Source: JAURVT01 sp049059935
GTDB taxonomy: Bacteria > Actinomycetota > Actinomycetes > Propionibacteriales > Nocardioidaceae
DNA length: 64,000 nt
Reading direction: 5' to 3'
Assembly: GCF_049059935.1 (NCBI RefSeq)
Contig: NZ_JBMGQR010000014.1
Coordinates: 1-64,000, forward strand
In this document: positions 15,769-24,134 of the stretch, piece by piece
Position numbering within the stretch: position 1 is the stretch's first letter
How the letters are laid out: each line of letters opens with the position of its first letter
Made by a program: the position numbers and the translations under genes
The notes under the pieces: model-generated
Databases searched by the model: none
Seen by the model: only the letters and a program-made list of their open reading frames with translations
What the model was told of the DNA's origin: nothing

Positions 15769-16698
15769 TCAGCCCTTGCTGACCAGCGACCGCGCGAAGA
15801 AGGTGACGTTGGCGGGGCGCTCGGCCAGGCGCCGCATCAGGTAGCCGTACCACTGCTCGCCGTACGGGGTGTAGACGCGGACGGTGTGGCCCTGCGCCGC
15901 GAGCCGCTCCTGCTCGTCGGGGCGGATGCCGTAGAGCATCTGGTACTCGAAGTCGCCGGGGCCGCGACCGTTCTCCGACGCGAGGTGGCCGGCGATCTCG
16001 ACCAGCCTCGGGTCGTGCGAGGCGACCATCGGGTAGCCGTCGCCCCGCATGAGCACCTTGAGGCAGCGGACGTAGGAGCGGTCGACGTCGTGCCGGTCGG
16101 TGAAGGCGACGTCGGACGGCTCCTTGTAGGCGCCCTTGCACAGGCGCACGCGCGAGCCCGTCGTCGCCAGGGCCCGGCAGTCGGCCTCGGTGCGACGGAG
16201 GTAGGCCTGCAGCACCGCGCCGGTGTCGGGGAAGTCCTGGCGCAGCTCGTGCAGGACCCGCAGGGTGGAGTCGGTGGTGGTGTGGTCCTCCATGTCGAGG
16301 GTCACGGTGGTGCCGACGTTGGCGGCGGCCTGGCAGATCCGGCGGGCGTGCTCGAACGCGATGCGCTCGCCGCCGTCGCCGATGAACTGGCCGACGGCCG
16401 AGAGCTTGACCGACACCTCGGTGCGGTCGGCGACGCCCACGGCGGACAGCTCGCGGAGCACGTCGAGGTAGGCCTGGACGGTGGCCTCGGCCTGCGCGAT
16501 CTCCGTGGTGTCCTCGCCGAGGTGGTCGAGGCTGACCAGCAGGCCCTTGGAGGTCAGCTCCTGCGCGGCGTGGACGGCGTCCGCGGTGCTCTCGCCGGCG
16601 ACGAACCGCGCGACGATGCCCGACGAGACCGGCATCGTGGCGGCGAGCTCCTTGAGCCTCTCGCTGCGGGCCAGGGCCAGCAGGGGCCGTCGAAGCAT
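15769..16698 (-). CDS. proline dehydrogenase (PRODH, monofunctional)
   Basis: 309 aa FAD-dependent (beta/alpha)8 barrel oxidising proline to pyrroline-5-carboxylate. Recognisable segments are VSLDHLGEDT, VSVKLSAVGQ, TVTLDMEDHTT, RLCKGAYKEP (substrate and flavin contacts) and the C-terminal EYQMLYGIRPDEQERLA followed by RVYTPYGEQWYGYLMRRLAERP. It lacks a fused P5C dehydrogenase, as is usual in actinobacteria. The start is ATG 16698, with GGAGG five bases upstream; a GTG at 16713 in the same frame overlaps that site. It lies 48 bases after the TIM-barrel gene and is probably co-transcribed. Confidence 0.94.
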   Translation of the reverse strand: MLRRPLLALARSERLKELAATMPVSSGIVARFVAGESTADAVHAAQELTSKGLLVSLDHLGEDTTEIAQAEATVQAYLDVLRELSAVGVADRTEVSVKLSAVGQFIGDGGERIAFEHARRICQAAANVGTTVTLDMEDHTTTDSTLRVLHELRQDFPDTGAVLQAYLRRTEADCRALATTGSRVRLCKGAYKEPSDVAFTDRHDVDRSYVRCLKVLMRGDGYPMVASHDPRLVEIAGHLASENGRGPGDFEYQMLYGIRPDEQERLAAQGHTVRVYTPYGEQWYGYLMRRLAERPANVTFFARSLVSKG

Positions 16699-16746
16699 GT
16701 GCACCTCCAGCACGTCCAGCCCGGGCCGTCCGGGACGATTCGGACT

Positions 16747-17607
16747 CTACTGAGCCTGGCCCTGCGCGTCCGTCGTGGGGGCGGCGGCCAGGTGCAGGCG
16801 CGTGTAGGCCAGCGCCTCGGCGAGGTCGGACTCGCGCTCGACGCGGTCGGCGCACCGCCGGGTGTTGATCTCGATGACCACGTGGCCGTCGAACCCGGAC
16901 TCGGCGAGCAGGGCGAGGAACTCCTCGCAGGGCTGGCCGCCGCGGCCCGGCACCAGGTGCTCGTCCTTGGCCGACCCGTTGCCGTCGGTGAGGTGCACGT
17001 GACGCAGCCGGCGTCCGAGGTCGCGCGCCATCGTGACGGGGTCGGAGCCGGCCGTCGCGGTGTGCGAGAGGTCGAGCGTGACGTGGTCGTAGTCGTGCAC
17101 GACGGGGTCCCAGCCGGGCAGGTAGGCCTGGAACTCGCGCTTGCGGGCGCGCCACGGGTACATGTTCTCGACGCAGAAGTCGATGCCCGTCCGCTCCTCG
17201 AGCTCGCGGATGCCGGTCTCGAAGTCGCGGGCGTAGTCGCGCTGCCAGCGGAACGGCGGGTGCACGACGACCGAGGTGGCGTCGAGGGCGTGGGCCATCT
17301 CGGCGCTGCGCTCGAGCTTGCCCCACGGGTCGGTGCCCCAGACGCGCTGCGTCACCAGCAGGCAGGGCGCGTGGACCGAGACCACCGGGATGTCGTGGTA
17401 GTCGCGCAGGCCGCGGACCGCGTCGAGGTCCTGGCTGATCTCGTCGATGCCGACCATCACCTCGACCCCGTCGTATCCCAGGCGGCGCGCGAGCTCGAAC
17501 CCGTCGGCGGTGGACTCGGGGTAGACCGAGGAGGTCGACAGCGAGACGGACGCCGCACGGTGGGTCGGCACCGGCGCGGCGCGGCCTTCCGAGTCGGCGT
17601 CGCTCAC
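16747..17607 (-). CDS. sugar phosphate isomerase/epimerase (AP-endonuclease-2-like TIM barrel)
   Basis: 286 aa xylose-isomerase-like barrel. Metal-site segments are FCVENMYPWR (Glu), LDLSHTATAG (Asp/His), HVHLTDGNGS (His/Asp) and VVIEINTRR (Glu). The substrate is unknown. A homologue (Rv0498, from memory) occupies the same place between proC and ppx in mycobacteria, so it is part of the conserved block rather than the local sugar genes. GTG 17607 follows TAGGCT by 7 bases and has no Shine-Dalgarno, suggesting a leaderless start. Confidence 0.85.
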   Translation of the reverse strand: MSDADSEGRAAPVPTHRAASVSLSTSSVYPESTADGFELARRLGYDGVEVMVGIDEISQDLDAVRGLRDYHDIPVVSVHAPCLLVTQRVWGTDPWGKLERSAEMAHALDATSVVVHPPFRWQRDYARDFETGIRELEERTGIDFCVENMYPWRARKREFQAYLPGWDPVVHDYDHVTLDLSHTATAGSDPVTMARDLGRRLRHVHLTDGNGSAKDEHLVPGRGGQPCEEFLALLAESGFDGHVVIEINTRRCADRVERESDLAEALAYTRLHLAAAPTTDAQGQAQ

Positions 17608-17614
17608 ACGTTCC

Positions 17615-17620
17615 AGCCTA
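17615..17620 (-). promoter_or_regulatory. leaderless -10 box for the TIM-barrel gene
   Basis: TAGGCT on the minus strand, 7-base spacer to GTG 17607. Confidence 0.6.
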
Positions 17621-17664
17621 CGACCCGCCCGCGATCCTGCCCGAAGGGCTGGCCGGTCCGAGTG

Positions 17665-17755
17665 GGCGTTCTGCGAAGACGGTTCCGTGCGTTCGGTCCG
17701 GCAAGGCGGACGAGCGAAGCTGGGCGCACTTTGCCCTGCGAGCGAGGAGAACGCC
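17665..17755. terminator. multi-stem inverted repeat after ppx
   Basis: GGCGTTCT (17665-17672) is repeated as AGAACGCC (17748-17755). Inside the loop lies GTCCG-GCAAGG-CGGAC (17696-17711). The element fills most of the 171-base gap between the Ppx stop and the next promoter and may be its terminator. No gene is seen in the gap. Confidence 0.3.
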
Positions 17756-17778
17756 GCCGGTCGGGCGCACGGGGCCGT

Positions 17779-18702
17779 CTACATGGAGTCGAGGCGTTCG
17801 AGGAGGACCCCTTCGCGGAGGGCCCAGGGGCAGATCTCGAGCTCGTCGACGTTGAACAGGTCCATGACGGCGTCGGCGACGACGGCGCCCGCCACGAGCT
17901 GGTGGGCACGGTTGGGCGAGACGCCCGGCAGCTCGGCGATCTCCTCGACGCCGAGACCCGGAAGCGTCTGCAGGCACTCGCGCAGCGAGTCGGCCCTGAG
18001 GGAGCGGCGGACGTAGGCGCCCTCGGACGACGCGGGCGCGCCGCACACGCGCGCGAGCGAGCGGAACGTCTTGCTGGTGGCGACGGCGTGGTCGAACCCG
18101 CCGCCGCGCATCAGGGCGCCGGCGTCGTTGGCGATCTGGGTGCGGACGTGGCGGCGCAGGGCGCGCACCTGGTCGTGGACGTCGCCGCCGTCGCCGAACC
18201 ACTCGCGGGTGAGGCGTCCGGCCCCGAGCGGCAGGGACTGCTCGACGTCGGGCTGCTCGTCGGCACCCGTCGCGATCTCGAGCGACCCGCCACCGATGTC
18301 GAAGACGCCCAGCCGGCCGGACGACCAGCCGAACCAGCGGCGGACGGCGAGGAACGTCAGGCGTGCCTCGTCGGCACCGGGGAGCACCTCGATGTCGACG
18401 CCGGACTGCTCGCGCACGCGGCGCAGGACGTCGTCGGCGTTGGTCGCGTCGCGCACCGCGGAGGTGGCGAACGCGACGACCTCCGCGCACCCCTTGTCCT
18501 CGGCGACGGCGCCCGCCTCCTGCACGAAGGTGACCAGCCGGGTGATGCCCTCCTCGTTCACCGCACCGGCGGCGTCGAGGTGCTCGGCGAGCCGCAGCGG
18601 CTCCTTGTGGGCGAACGCCGGCAGCGGCGGGGCGCCACGGTAGGCGTCGACCACCAGCAGGTGGCCGGTGTTCGAGCCGATGTCGAGGACTCCGAGGCGC
18701 AT
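17779..18702 (-). CDS. Ppx/GppA phosphatase family protein (exopolyphosphatase-like)
   Basis: 307 aa, the short actinobacterial form. ASKHA ATPase-fold motifs: GVLDIGSNTGHLLVVDA at the N-terminus (phosphate 1) and GVFDIGGGSLEIATG (phosphate 2). Members hydrolyse polyphosphate and/or pppGpp; the single-domain form resembles mycobacterial Ppx1 (Rv0496, from memory), which acts on short-chain polyphosphate. ATG 18702 follows TAGGGT by six bases (leaderless). It diverges from the cysteine-rich protein gene, with both -10 boxes within 41 bases. Confidence 0.9.
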   Translation of the reverse strand: MRLGVLDIGSNTGHLLVVDAYRGAPPLPAFAHKEPLRLAEHLDAAGAVNEEGITRLVTFVQEAGAVAEDKGCAEVVAFATSAVRDATNADDVLRRVREQSGVDIEVLPGADEARLTFLAVRRWFGWSSGRLGVFDIGGGSLEIATGADEQPDVEQSLPLGAGRLTREWFGDGGDVHDQVRALRRHVRTQIANDAGALMRGGGFDHAVATSKTFRSLARVCGAPASSEGAYVRRSLRADSLRECLQTLPGLGVEEIAELPGVSPNRAHQLVAGAVVADAVMDLFNVDELEICPWALREGVLLERLDSM

Positions 18703-18708
18703 CGGACC

Positions 18709-18749
18709 ACCCTAGGGCGTGCGAGGGGCCGGACGTCCACGCGTACAGT
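18709..18749. promoter_or_regulatory. divergent leaderless promoters, ppx and cysteine-rich protein
   Basis: TAGGGT on the minus strand (18709-18714) is six bases from ATG 18702. TACAGT on the plus strand (18744-18749) is seven bases from GTG 18757. The whole intergenic region is 54 bases, so the two -35 regions must interleave. Confidence 0.6.
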
Positions 18750-18756
18750 CGCCGAC

Positions 18757-19506
18757 GTGCCCGAGGTGCTGCTCGACTTCCCCCGCGCGTTCACCGAGTT
18801 CACCGACCCGGCGGACGAGACGCAGGTGTTCCGCTGCGACCTGACGTGGCTCACCTCGCGCTGGACGTGCATCTTCGGCCAGGGCTGCCCGGGCATCTAC
18901 GCCACCGCGCCCGAGTCGGGCTGCTGCACCCTCGGCGCCCACTTCAGCGACGAGGACGACCACGCGCGCGTCGCGACCTTCGTCGAGCAGCTGGGCCCGG
19001 ACGACTGGCAGCACCACGCCGAGGGCCAGCAGGCCGAGGGCTGGACCGAGACCGACGAGGACGGCGACCTCAAGACGCGCGTCGTCGACGGCGCCTGCAT
19101 CTTCCACAACGACAAGGACTTCGCCGGCGGCTACGGCTGCGCCCTGCACGGCTGGGCGCTCGGGCACGACGTCAAGCCGCACGAGGTCAAGCCCGACGTC
19201 TGCTGGCAGCTGCCGCTGCGTCGTCGCTTCCGCGACGTCGACCGCGGCGACGGCACCACCTACACCGAGGTCGAGATCGGCGAGTACGTCCGCGCCGGCT
19301 GGGGCCCCGGCGGCCACGACCTCGACTGGTACTGCTCGTCCAACACCGAGGCCCACGTCGGCCGCGAGCCCGTCTACGTCTCCAACGCCGACGAGCTCGT
19401 CGCGCTCATGGGGCAGGGCGCCTACGACGTCCTCGTCGGGCTCTGCGAGGAGCACCTCGCCGTGCCCGGACGCTCGACGCGGCACGCGGCGGACCCGTCG
19501 CGATGA
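18757..19506 (+). CDS. conserved cysteine-rich protein (Rv0495c-like)
   Basis: 249 aa, function unknown. Cysteines are concentrated in the first half: FRCDLTWLTSRWTCIFGQGC, then ESGCCTLGAHF, DGACIF and GYGCALHGW, then KPDVCWQLP and DWYCSSN. The spacing suggests a metal or Fe-S centre (inferred), as in zinc/iron-chelating DUF3109-type families. Divergent linkage with ppx is conserved in mycobacteria (Rv0495c-Rv0496, from memory). GTG 18757 is a leaderless start. Confidence 0.8.
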   Translation: MPEVLLDFPRAFTEFTDPADETQVFRCDLTWLTSRWTCIFGQGCPGIYATAPESGCCTLGAHFSDEDDHARVATFVEQLGPDDWQHHAEGQQAEGWTETDEDGDLKTRVVDGACIFHNDKDFAGGYGCALHGWALGHDVKPHEVKPDVCWQLPLRRRFRDVDRGDGTTYTEVEIGEYVRAGWGPGGHDLDWYCSSNTEAHVGREPVYVSNADELVALMGQGAYDVLVGLCEEHLAVPGRSTRHAADPSR

Positions 19507-19577
19507 GGGTCGTCGGCGGCACCCTCGCGCACGACCCCGCTGCCGAGGGCGACGCCCGTCGTGGTCACAATGTCCGC

Positions 19578-20216
19578 ATGCGTCTGGATCACCTGTCGTT
19601 CGCCGCCGGCCCGGAGGGTCTGGCCGAGACCGCCGCCCGGCTGAGCGAGATGCTCGACGCGAAGTCCTTCGACGGCGGCGTCCACCCCCGCTTCGGCACC
19701 CGCAACGTGATCATCCCCGTCGCGGGAGGCAAGTTCATCGAGGTCGTCGAGGTGCTCGACCACCCCGCCAGCGACAAGGCCCCCTTCGGCCAGGCCGTGC
19801 GCGCCCGCTCCGAGGCCGGCGGTGGCTGGCTCGGCTGGGTCGTGTCCGTCGACGACATCGAGCCCGTCGAGCGCCGCATCGGCCGCCACGCCGTCCTGGG
19901 CAACCGCCGCCGCCCCGACGGCTTCAACCTCCAGTGGCGCCAGATCGGCGTGCGCGGCCTGCAGTCCGACCCGCAGCTGCCGTTCGTCATCTGCTGGGAC
20001 GTGCCCGCCGACGAGCACCCGTCCCACGGCACCAGGAACGAGATCTCCCTGACCGCGCTCGAGATCGCCGGCAGCCCCCAGCGCGTCAGCGACTGGCTCG
20101 GCGAGCCCGCCCTCGAGGCGCTCGAGGACCTCGAGGTCCGCTGGGTCGCCCCCCACGGCACCCCCGGCATCGTCGCCGCCCAGTTCCATGGTCCCGCCGG
20201 CGTCGTTCGCATCTAG
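19578..20216 (+). CDS. VOC family (glyoxalase-like) protein
   Basis: 212 aa with two vicinal-oxygen-chelate half-modules. It begins MRLDHLSFAAG, where the HLSFAAG strand supplies a potential metal-binding His, then GTRNVIIPVAGGKFIEVVEVLD, where EVVEV supplies a Glu. The second half contains LGWVVSVDDIE and ISLTALEIAG. The activity cannot be assigned; relatives are annotated as glyoxalase-like domain proteins. CACAAT ends six bases before ATG 19578, so the start may be leaderless. The preceding 71 bases after the cysteine-rich gene hold nothing else recognised. Confidence 0.8.
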   Translation: MRLDHLSFAAGPEGLAETAARLSEMLDAKSFDGGVHPRFGTRNVIIPVAGGKFIEVVEVLDHPASDKAPFGQAVRARSEAGGGWLGWVVSVDDIEPVERRIGRHAVLGNRRRPDGFNLQWRQIGVRGLQSDPQLPFVICWDVPADEHPSHGTRNEISLTALEIAGSPQRVSDWLGEPALEALEDLEVRWVAPHGTPGIVAAQFHGPAGVVRI

Positions 20217-20323
20217 TCCGCGGGCCCTGGCATCCCGCCTGATCCCGCAAATCCCGAACCGGGAGCGTCGTCCTGAGTAGGAAGACGGATGTCGTCGAGC
20301 TCGTTGCCCGGCAGGCTGGGGGG

Positions 20324-20620
20324 ATGACCAGCAGCACCCCCTCCCTCCCCCGTTCCCGCGCGACCGTCGTCACCGTCGTCGCCCTGCTCGCGACCCTCGC
20401 CCTGGCGCTCACCGGGGCCGCGGTCGCCGTGGCGGGCCCGCACCCGGACGCGTCGGCGCTGCGCCACGCGGCGGTGCTGACGGGCGGCGCGTCGGCCGCG
20501 GCGTTCGGGGTGGCGGCGGTGCTGGTGGTGGCGACGCGTCGCCTCGTCCCGGGGCTGTGGGGCTACGTGCCCGGGGTGGTCTGCCTGGTGGCCAGCAGCC
20601 TGGCCGTCGGCGCGGTCTGA
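20324..20620 (+). CDS. small membrane protein of unknown function
   Basis: 98 aa with three likely membrane segments: VVTVVALLATLALALTGAAV, HAAVLTGGASAAAFGVAAVLVV and GYVPGVVCLVASSLAVGAV. The positive residues before the first and after the second segment suit that topology. No family is recognised. A G-run directly precedes ATG 20324. Codon bias is coding-like, and no competing gene lies opposite. It ends 65 bases before radA and could be co-transcribed with neighbours. Confidence 0.5.
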   Translation: MTSSTPSLPRSRATVVTVVALLATLALALTGAAVAVAGPHPDASALRHAAVLTGGASAAAFGVAAVLVVATRRLVPGLWGYVPGVVCLVASSLAVGAV

Positions 20621-20672
20621 CGCCGGTCCACAGCCCGTGGCCCGGCACCGGCAGGCTGTCGGACCCACCGCC

Positions 20673-20678
20673 TAGGGT
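20673..20678 (+). promoter_or_regulatory. leaderless -10 box for radA
   Basis: TAGGGT, 7-base spacer to ATG 20686. Confidence 0.6.
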
Positions 20679-20685
20679 TCCTCCC

Positions 20686-22134
20686 ATGCCCAGGACCCCC
20701 ACCGCGAAGGCCTCCCGACCGGCGTACGCGTGCTCCGAGTGCGGCTGGACCACCACCAAGTGGGTGGGCCGCTGCGGCGAGTGCCAGGCGTGGGGCACCG
20801 TCGCCGAGGCCGGGGCGCCCCGCACCGGACGCACCGTGGCCGGCCCGGTGAGCCAGCCGGCCCGGCCGATGACCGAGATCAGCGTCGACGCCACCCGCGC
20901 CACCTCGTCCGGGGTGGGCGAGCTCGACCGCGTGCTCGGCGGCGGGGTCGTCCAGGGCGCCGCGCTGCTGCTGGCCGGCGAGCCCGGCGTCGGCAAGTCC
21001 ACGCTGCTGCTCGAGGTGGCCGCGCAGTGGGCACGCCTCGGACGCCGCACCCTGTACGTCAGCGGTGAGGAGTCCGCGGCCCAGGTGCGCCTGCGCGCCG
21101 ACCGCACGAACGCCGTCGAGGAGAATCTCTTCCTCGCCGCCGAGACCGACCTCGGCGCGGTGCTCGGCCACGTCGACGCCGTCGAGCCCTCGCTGCTCGT
21201 GGTCGACTCCGTCCAGACGATCTCCTCGGCCGAGGTCGACGGCGTGCCCGGCGGCGTCACCCAGGTGCGCGAGGTGTCCGCGGCCCTCACCCAGGTCGCC
21301 AAGCGCCGCGGCATCGCCACGCTGCTCGTCGGCCACGTCACCAAGGACGGCGCGATCGCGGGCCCGCGCGTGCTCGAGCACCTCGTCGACGTCGTGCTGT
21401 CGTTCGAGGGCGACCGGCACTCGCGCCTGCGGGTCGTGCGGGCGGTCAAGAACCGCTACGGGCCCGTCGACGAGATCGGCTGCTTCGACCTGTCCGAGGA
21501 GGGCATCGTCGAGGTCAGCGACCCCACCGGGCTGTTCGTGTCGCGGCACGCCGAGCCCGTGCCCGGCACCTGCGTCACCGTCACGCTCGAGGGACGGCGC
21601 CCGCTGCTCGCCGAGGTGCAGGCGCTCGTCGCGCCGTCCAGCACGCCGTCGCCCCGCCGGGCCACGAGCGGGCTCGACTCCACACGCGTGGCGATGGTCG
21701 TCGCCGTGCTCGCCCGCCGGTGCGGCGTGGGCATCTCCCAGCACGACGTGTACACCGCGACGGTCGGTGGGGCGCGTCTCGGCGAGCCCGCCGCCGACCT
21801 CGCCACCGCCGTCGCCATCGCGTCCGCCGCCCGCGAGGTCGCCGTCCCGGCCGACGTCGTCGCGCTCGGCGAGGTGGGTCTGGCCGGCGAGGTGCGGCGC
21901 GTCGCCGGCGTCCAGCACCGCCTGCGCGAGGCCGCCCGCCTGGGCTTCAAGCGGGCGCTCGTCCCCGCCGACCACGGCGCCGCCCCGGCACCGGCCGACG
22001 TCGACGGCATCCAGGTCGTGCCCGTCCACGACCTCGCCTCGGCGCTCCGGGCGCTCGGCCTGCAGGGGCGGCCCGCCGCGCCCGCCCCGTCCGACGCGGA
22101 GTCGGCGTGGTCCGTCCAGGCCTCCGCCCGCTGA
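20686..22134 (+). CDS. radA: DNA repair protein RadA
   Basis: 482 aa DnaB-like ATPase promoting branch migration in recombination. The N-terminal zinc finger uses C16, C19, C30 and C33 (ACSECGW, RCGECQAWG). Walker A is GEPGVGKS (98-105), Walker B is around LLVVDSVQTI, and the RadA-specific KNRYG motif lies in AVKNRYGPVDEIG. The C-terminal third is the Lon-protease-like domain without a functional protease site. ATG 20686 follows a leaderless -10. It is adjacent to disA, whose product is known in Bacillus to interact with RadA. Confidence 0.96.
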   Translation: MPRTPTAKASRPAYACSECGWTTTKWVGRCGECQAWGTVAEAGAPRTGRTVAGPVSQPARPMTEISVDATRATSSGVGELDRVLGGGVVQGAALLLAGEPGVGKSTLLLEVAAQWARLGRRTLYVSGEESAAQVRLRADRTNAVEENLFLAAETDLGAVLGHVDAVEPSLLVVDSVQTISSAEVDGVPGGVTQVREVSAALTQVAKRRGIATLLVGHVTKDGAIAGPRVLEHLVDVVLSFEGDRHSRLRVVRAVKNRYGPVDEIGCFDLSEEGIVEVSDPTGLFVSRHAEPVPGTCVTVTLEGRRPLLAEVQALVAPSSTPSPRRATSGLDSTRVAMVVAVLARRCGVGISQHDVYTATVGGARLGEPAADLATAVAIASAAREVAVPADVVALGEVGLAGEVRRVAGVQHRLREAARLGFKRALVPADHGAAPAPADVDGIQVVPVHDLASALRALGLQGRPAAPAPSDAESAWSVQASAR

Positions 22135-22208
22135 CCCCGCTCGACCAGGTGCGGTACGTCCAGGTCACGACCCGGTCTCGGGCTGGCATCACGGGGCCGG
22201 GTGCCGCC

Positions 22209-22214
22209 TAGGAT
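22209..22214 (+). promoter_or_regulatory. -10 box for disA
   Basis: TAGGAT, 30 bases before GTG 22244. Predicted leader is about 23 bases and contains AGGAG (22235-22239), so unlike its neighbours disA has a conventional short leader. Confidence 0.5.
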
Positions 22215-22243
22215 GGAACCGACATGCCAGTGACAGGAGCGAC

Positions 22244-23341
22244 GTGACGATCAGCGACAGGCCGAGCGACCGAGCTCTCGGTGACCTCCGCGTGCGGGCC
22301 GTCATGGCCGGCGTGGCTCCGGGCACCACGCTGCGCGAGGGCCTCGAGCGCATCCTGCGCGGTCGCACCGGCGCCCTGATCGTGCTCGGCCAGGACCGCG
22401 AGATCGAGCAGATGTCCACCGGCGGCTTCGCCCTCGACGTCCCGTTCACCGCCACCGCGCTGCGCGAGCTGGCCAAGATGGACGGCGCGATCGTCCTCGA
22501 CGGCAACGCCACCTCGATCCGTCGCGCCGGCGTGCACCTGATGCCCGACCCGTCGATCCCCACCGAGGAGACCGGCACCCGTCACCGCACCGCCGACCGG
22601 GTGGCCCGTCAGACCGGCGTCCCGGTGATCTCGGTGTCCGCGTCCATGCACATCATCGCGATCTACGTCGGCGGCAACCGCCGCGTGCTCGAGGACGCCG
22701 GCGCCATCCTCGCCCGCGCCAACCAGGCGCTGGCCACGCTCGAGCGCTACAAGCTGCGCCTCGACGAGGTCTCCGGGGCCCTGTCGGCGCTCGAGATCGA
22801 GGACCTCGTCACCGTCCGCGACGTGGCCGCCGTGGCCCAGCGCCTCGAGATGGTGGCCCGCATCTCGGCCGAGATCGAGGACTACGTGCTCGAGCTCGGC
22901 TCCGACGGCCGGCTGCTCTCGCTGCAGCTCGACGAGCTCGTCACCGGCGTCGAGACCGACCGCGAGCTCGTCGTCCGCGACTACATGCCCGGCGGACGCC
23001 GCGCCAAGACGCCCGAGGAGGTGCTGGCCGCGCTGTCGGCGATCTCCTCGAGCGAGCTGGTCGACCCCGCCGCGGTGTCGCGCGCGCTGCACCTCGGCAG
23101 CAGCGAGCACCTCGACTCCGCCGTCTCGCCCCGTGGCTACCGTCTGCTGGCCAAGGTCCCCCGGCTCCCCCCGCTCGTCATGGAGCGGCTCGTCGAGCAC
23201 TTCGGCACGTTGCAGAAGCTGCTCGCGGCGAGCATCGAGGACCTCCAGACCGTCGACGGCGTCGGCGAGCTGCGCGCCCGCAGCGTCCGCGAGGGCCTGT
23301 CACGCCTCGCCGAGTCGAGCATCCTCGAGCGGTACGTCTGA
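22244..23341 (+). CDS. disA: DNA integrity scanning diadenylate cyclase DisA
   Basis: 365 aa. It makes cyclic di-AMP from two ATP and senses branched DNA. The DAC domain (about 1-150) carries DGA (80-82) and RHR (113-115 in GTRHRTADR). A helical spine follows (about 160-290), then a helix-hairpin-helix DNA-binding domain (IEDLQTVDGVGELRARSVREGL). GTG 22244 has AGGAG four bases upstream; the same AGGAGCGACGTGA string occurs at rex. The radA-disA order supports a shared role in DNA-damage signalling. Confidence 0.96.
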   Translation: MTISDRPSDRALGDLRVRAVMAGVAPGTTLREGLERILRGRTGALIVLGQDREIEQMSTGGFALDVPFTATALRELAKMDGAIVLDGNATSIRRAGVHLMPDPSIPTEETGTRHRTADRVARQTGVPVISVSASMHIIAIYVGGNRRVLEDAGAILARANQALATLERYKLRLDEVSGALSALEIEDLVTVRDVAAVAQRLEMVARISAEIEDYVLELGSDGRLLSLQLDELVTGVETDRELVVRDYMPGGRRAKTPEEVLAALSAISSSELVDPAAVSRALHLGSSEHLDSAVSPRGYRLLAKVPRLPPLVMERLVEHFGTLQKLLAASIEDLQTVDGVGELRARSVREGLSRLAESSILERYV

Positions 23342-23342
23342 C

Positions 23343-24086
23343 CTAGCCGGTCGGCGTCGGCGACGCCGGGCTGCTCGGCGCCGGTGTCGGGCTCGGTGCG
23401 GGCGTCGGCGTGGGCGCGGGACGCGTGCGGAGCACGACGTCGGCCGTGCCGGGCTCACCGCCGAGCACCGCGGCGCGCACCTGGTAGGTCTTGGCCGGCA
23501 CGAAGCGCTCGTCCGCGGCGCAGTCGTCACCACCACGTCGGCCCGACCAGGTGAGGTCCACGGTCGTCGACCACGTCGGGTCGAGCTGCACCGACCGCTT
23601 CGGCACCGCGTCGGGGCACACCTGGGTGCTCCACAGGCTGTCGCCGTCCTCGTTGGCGACGTCGACGATCAGGTCGACGTCGGCGAGGTCCAGGCTGCAC
23701 GGGCGCGAGGCGGTGGTGGTGAACGCGAGCCGCACCGGCACCGGCCCGGCGGCGAAGGCACCGCCGGGCACGCCCGGACGCACCGCCACGGACCGCGCGT
23801 CGCAGGCGCCCGTGGCCGCCGAGAGGTCGACGTCGACGTCCACCTCCTTGCGCTTGCGTGGCTGGGTGGTGGCGGGAGCCGACGTCGGTGCAGCCGAGGG
23901 AGCCGCGGACGTCGCGCTGGACGTGGGCGCGACGGGCTGGGCGGTGGGCGCGGGGTCGTCGCCGCCGCCGGTGAACAGGCGCACGAGGCCGAAGACGACC
24001 ACGGCGACGACGAGCAGCACGACGAGACGACGCCGGCGGTAGACCGCGGGCGTGGGGCGACGCTTCTGCCTGACGTTCCCGCTCAT
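23343..24086 (-). CDS. membrane-anchored extracytoplasmic protein, unknown function
   Basis: 247 aa. A basic N-terminus (VRQKRRPTPAVYRRRR) is followed by one hydrophobic helix (LVVLLVVAVVVFGLVRLF) acting as a signal anchor. Then come a Ser/Ala/Pro/Thr linker of about 45 residues, a cysteine-containing beta-rich domain (C at CDARSV, CSLDL, QVCPD, DDCAAD) and a Pro/Thr tail (APTPTPAPSPTPAPSS). The four cysteines may form two disulfides. No family is recognised. It is convergent with disA (one base between stops) and divergent from mutY, with overlapping leaderless promoters. Confidence 0.75.
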   Translation of the reverse strand: MSGNVRQKRRPTPAVYRRRRLVVLLVVAVVVFGLVRLFTGGGDDPAPTAQPVAPTSSATSAAPSAAPTSAPATTQPRKRKEVDVDVDLSAATGACDARSVAVRPGVPGGAFAAGPVPVRLAFTTTASRPCSLDLADVDLIVDVANEDGDSLWSTQVCPDAVPKRSVQLDPTWSTTVDLTWSGRRGGDDCAADERFVPAKTYQVRAAVLGGEPGTADVVLRTRPAPTPTPAPSPTPAPSSPASPTPTG

Positions 24087-24094
24087 GTGCGCCC

Positions 24095-24125
24095 ACCGTA
24101 GCCGCTCGGCCCAGCCGACTAGGCT
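24095..24125. promoter_or_regulatory. divergent promoters, anchored protein and mutY
   Basis: TACGGT on the minus strand (24095-24100) is eight bases from ATG 24086. TAGGCT on the plus strand (24120-24125) is nine bases from ATG 24135. The 48-base gap cannot hold separate -35 regions. Confidence 0.5.
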
Positions 24126-24134
24126 CGGCACGCC

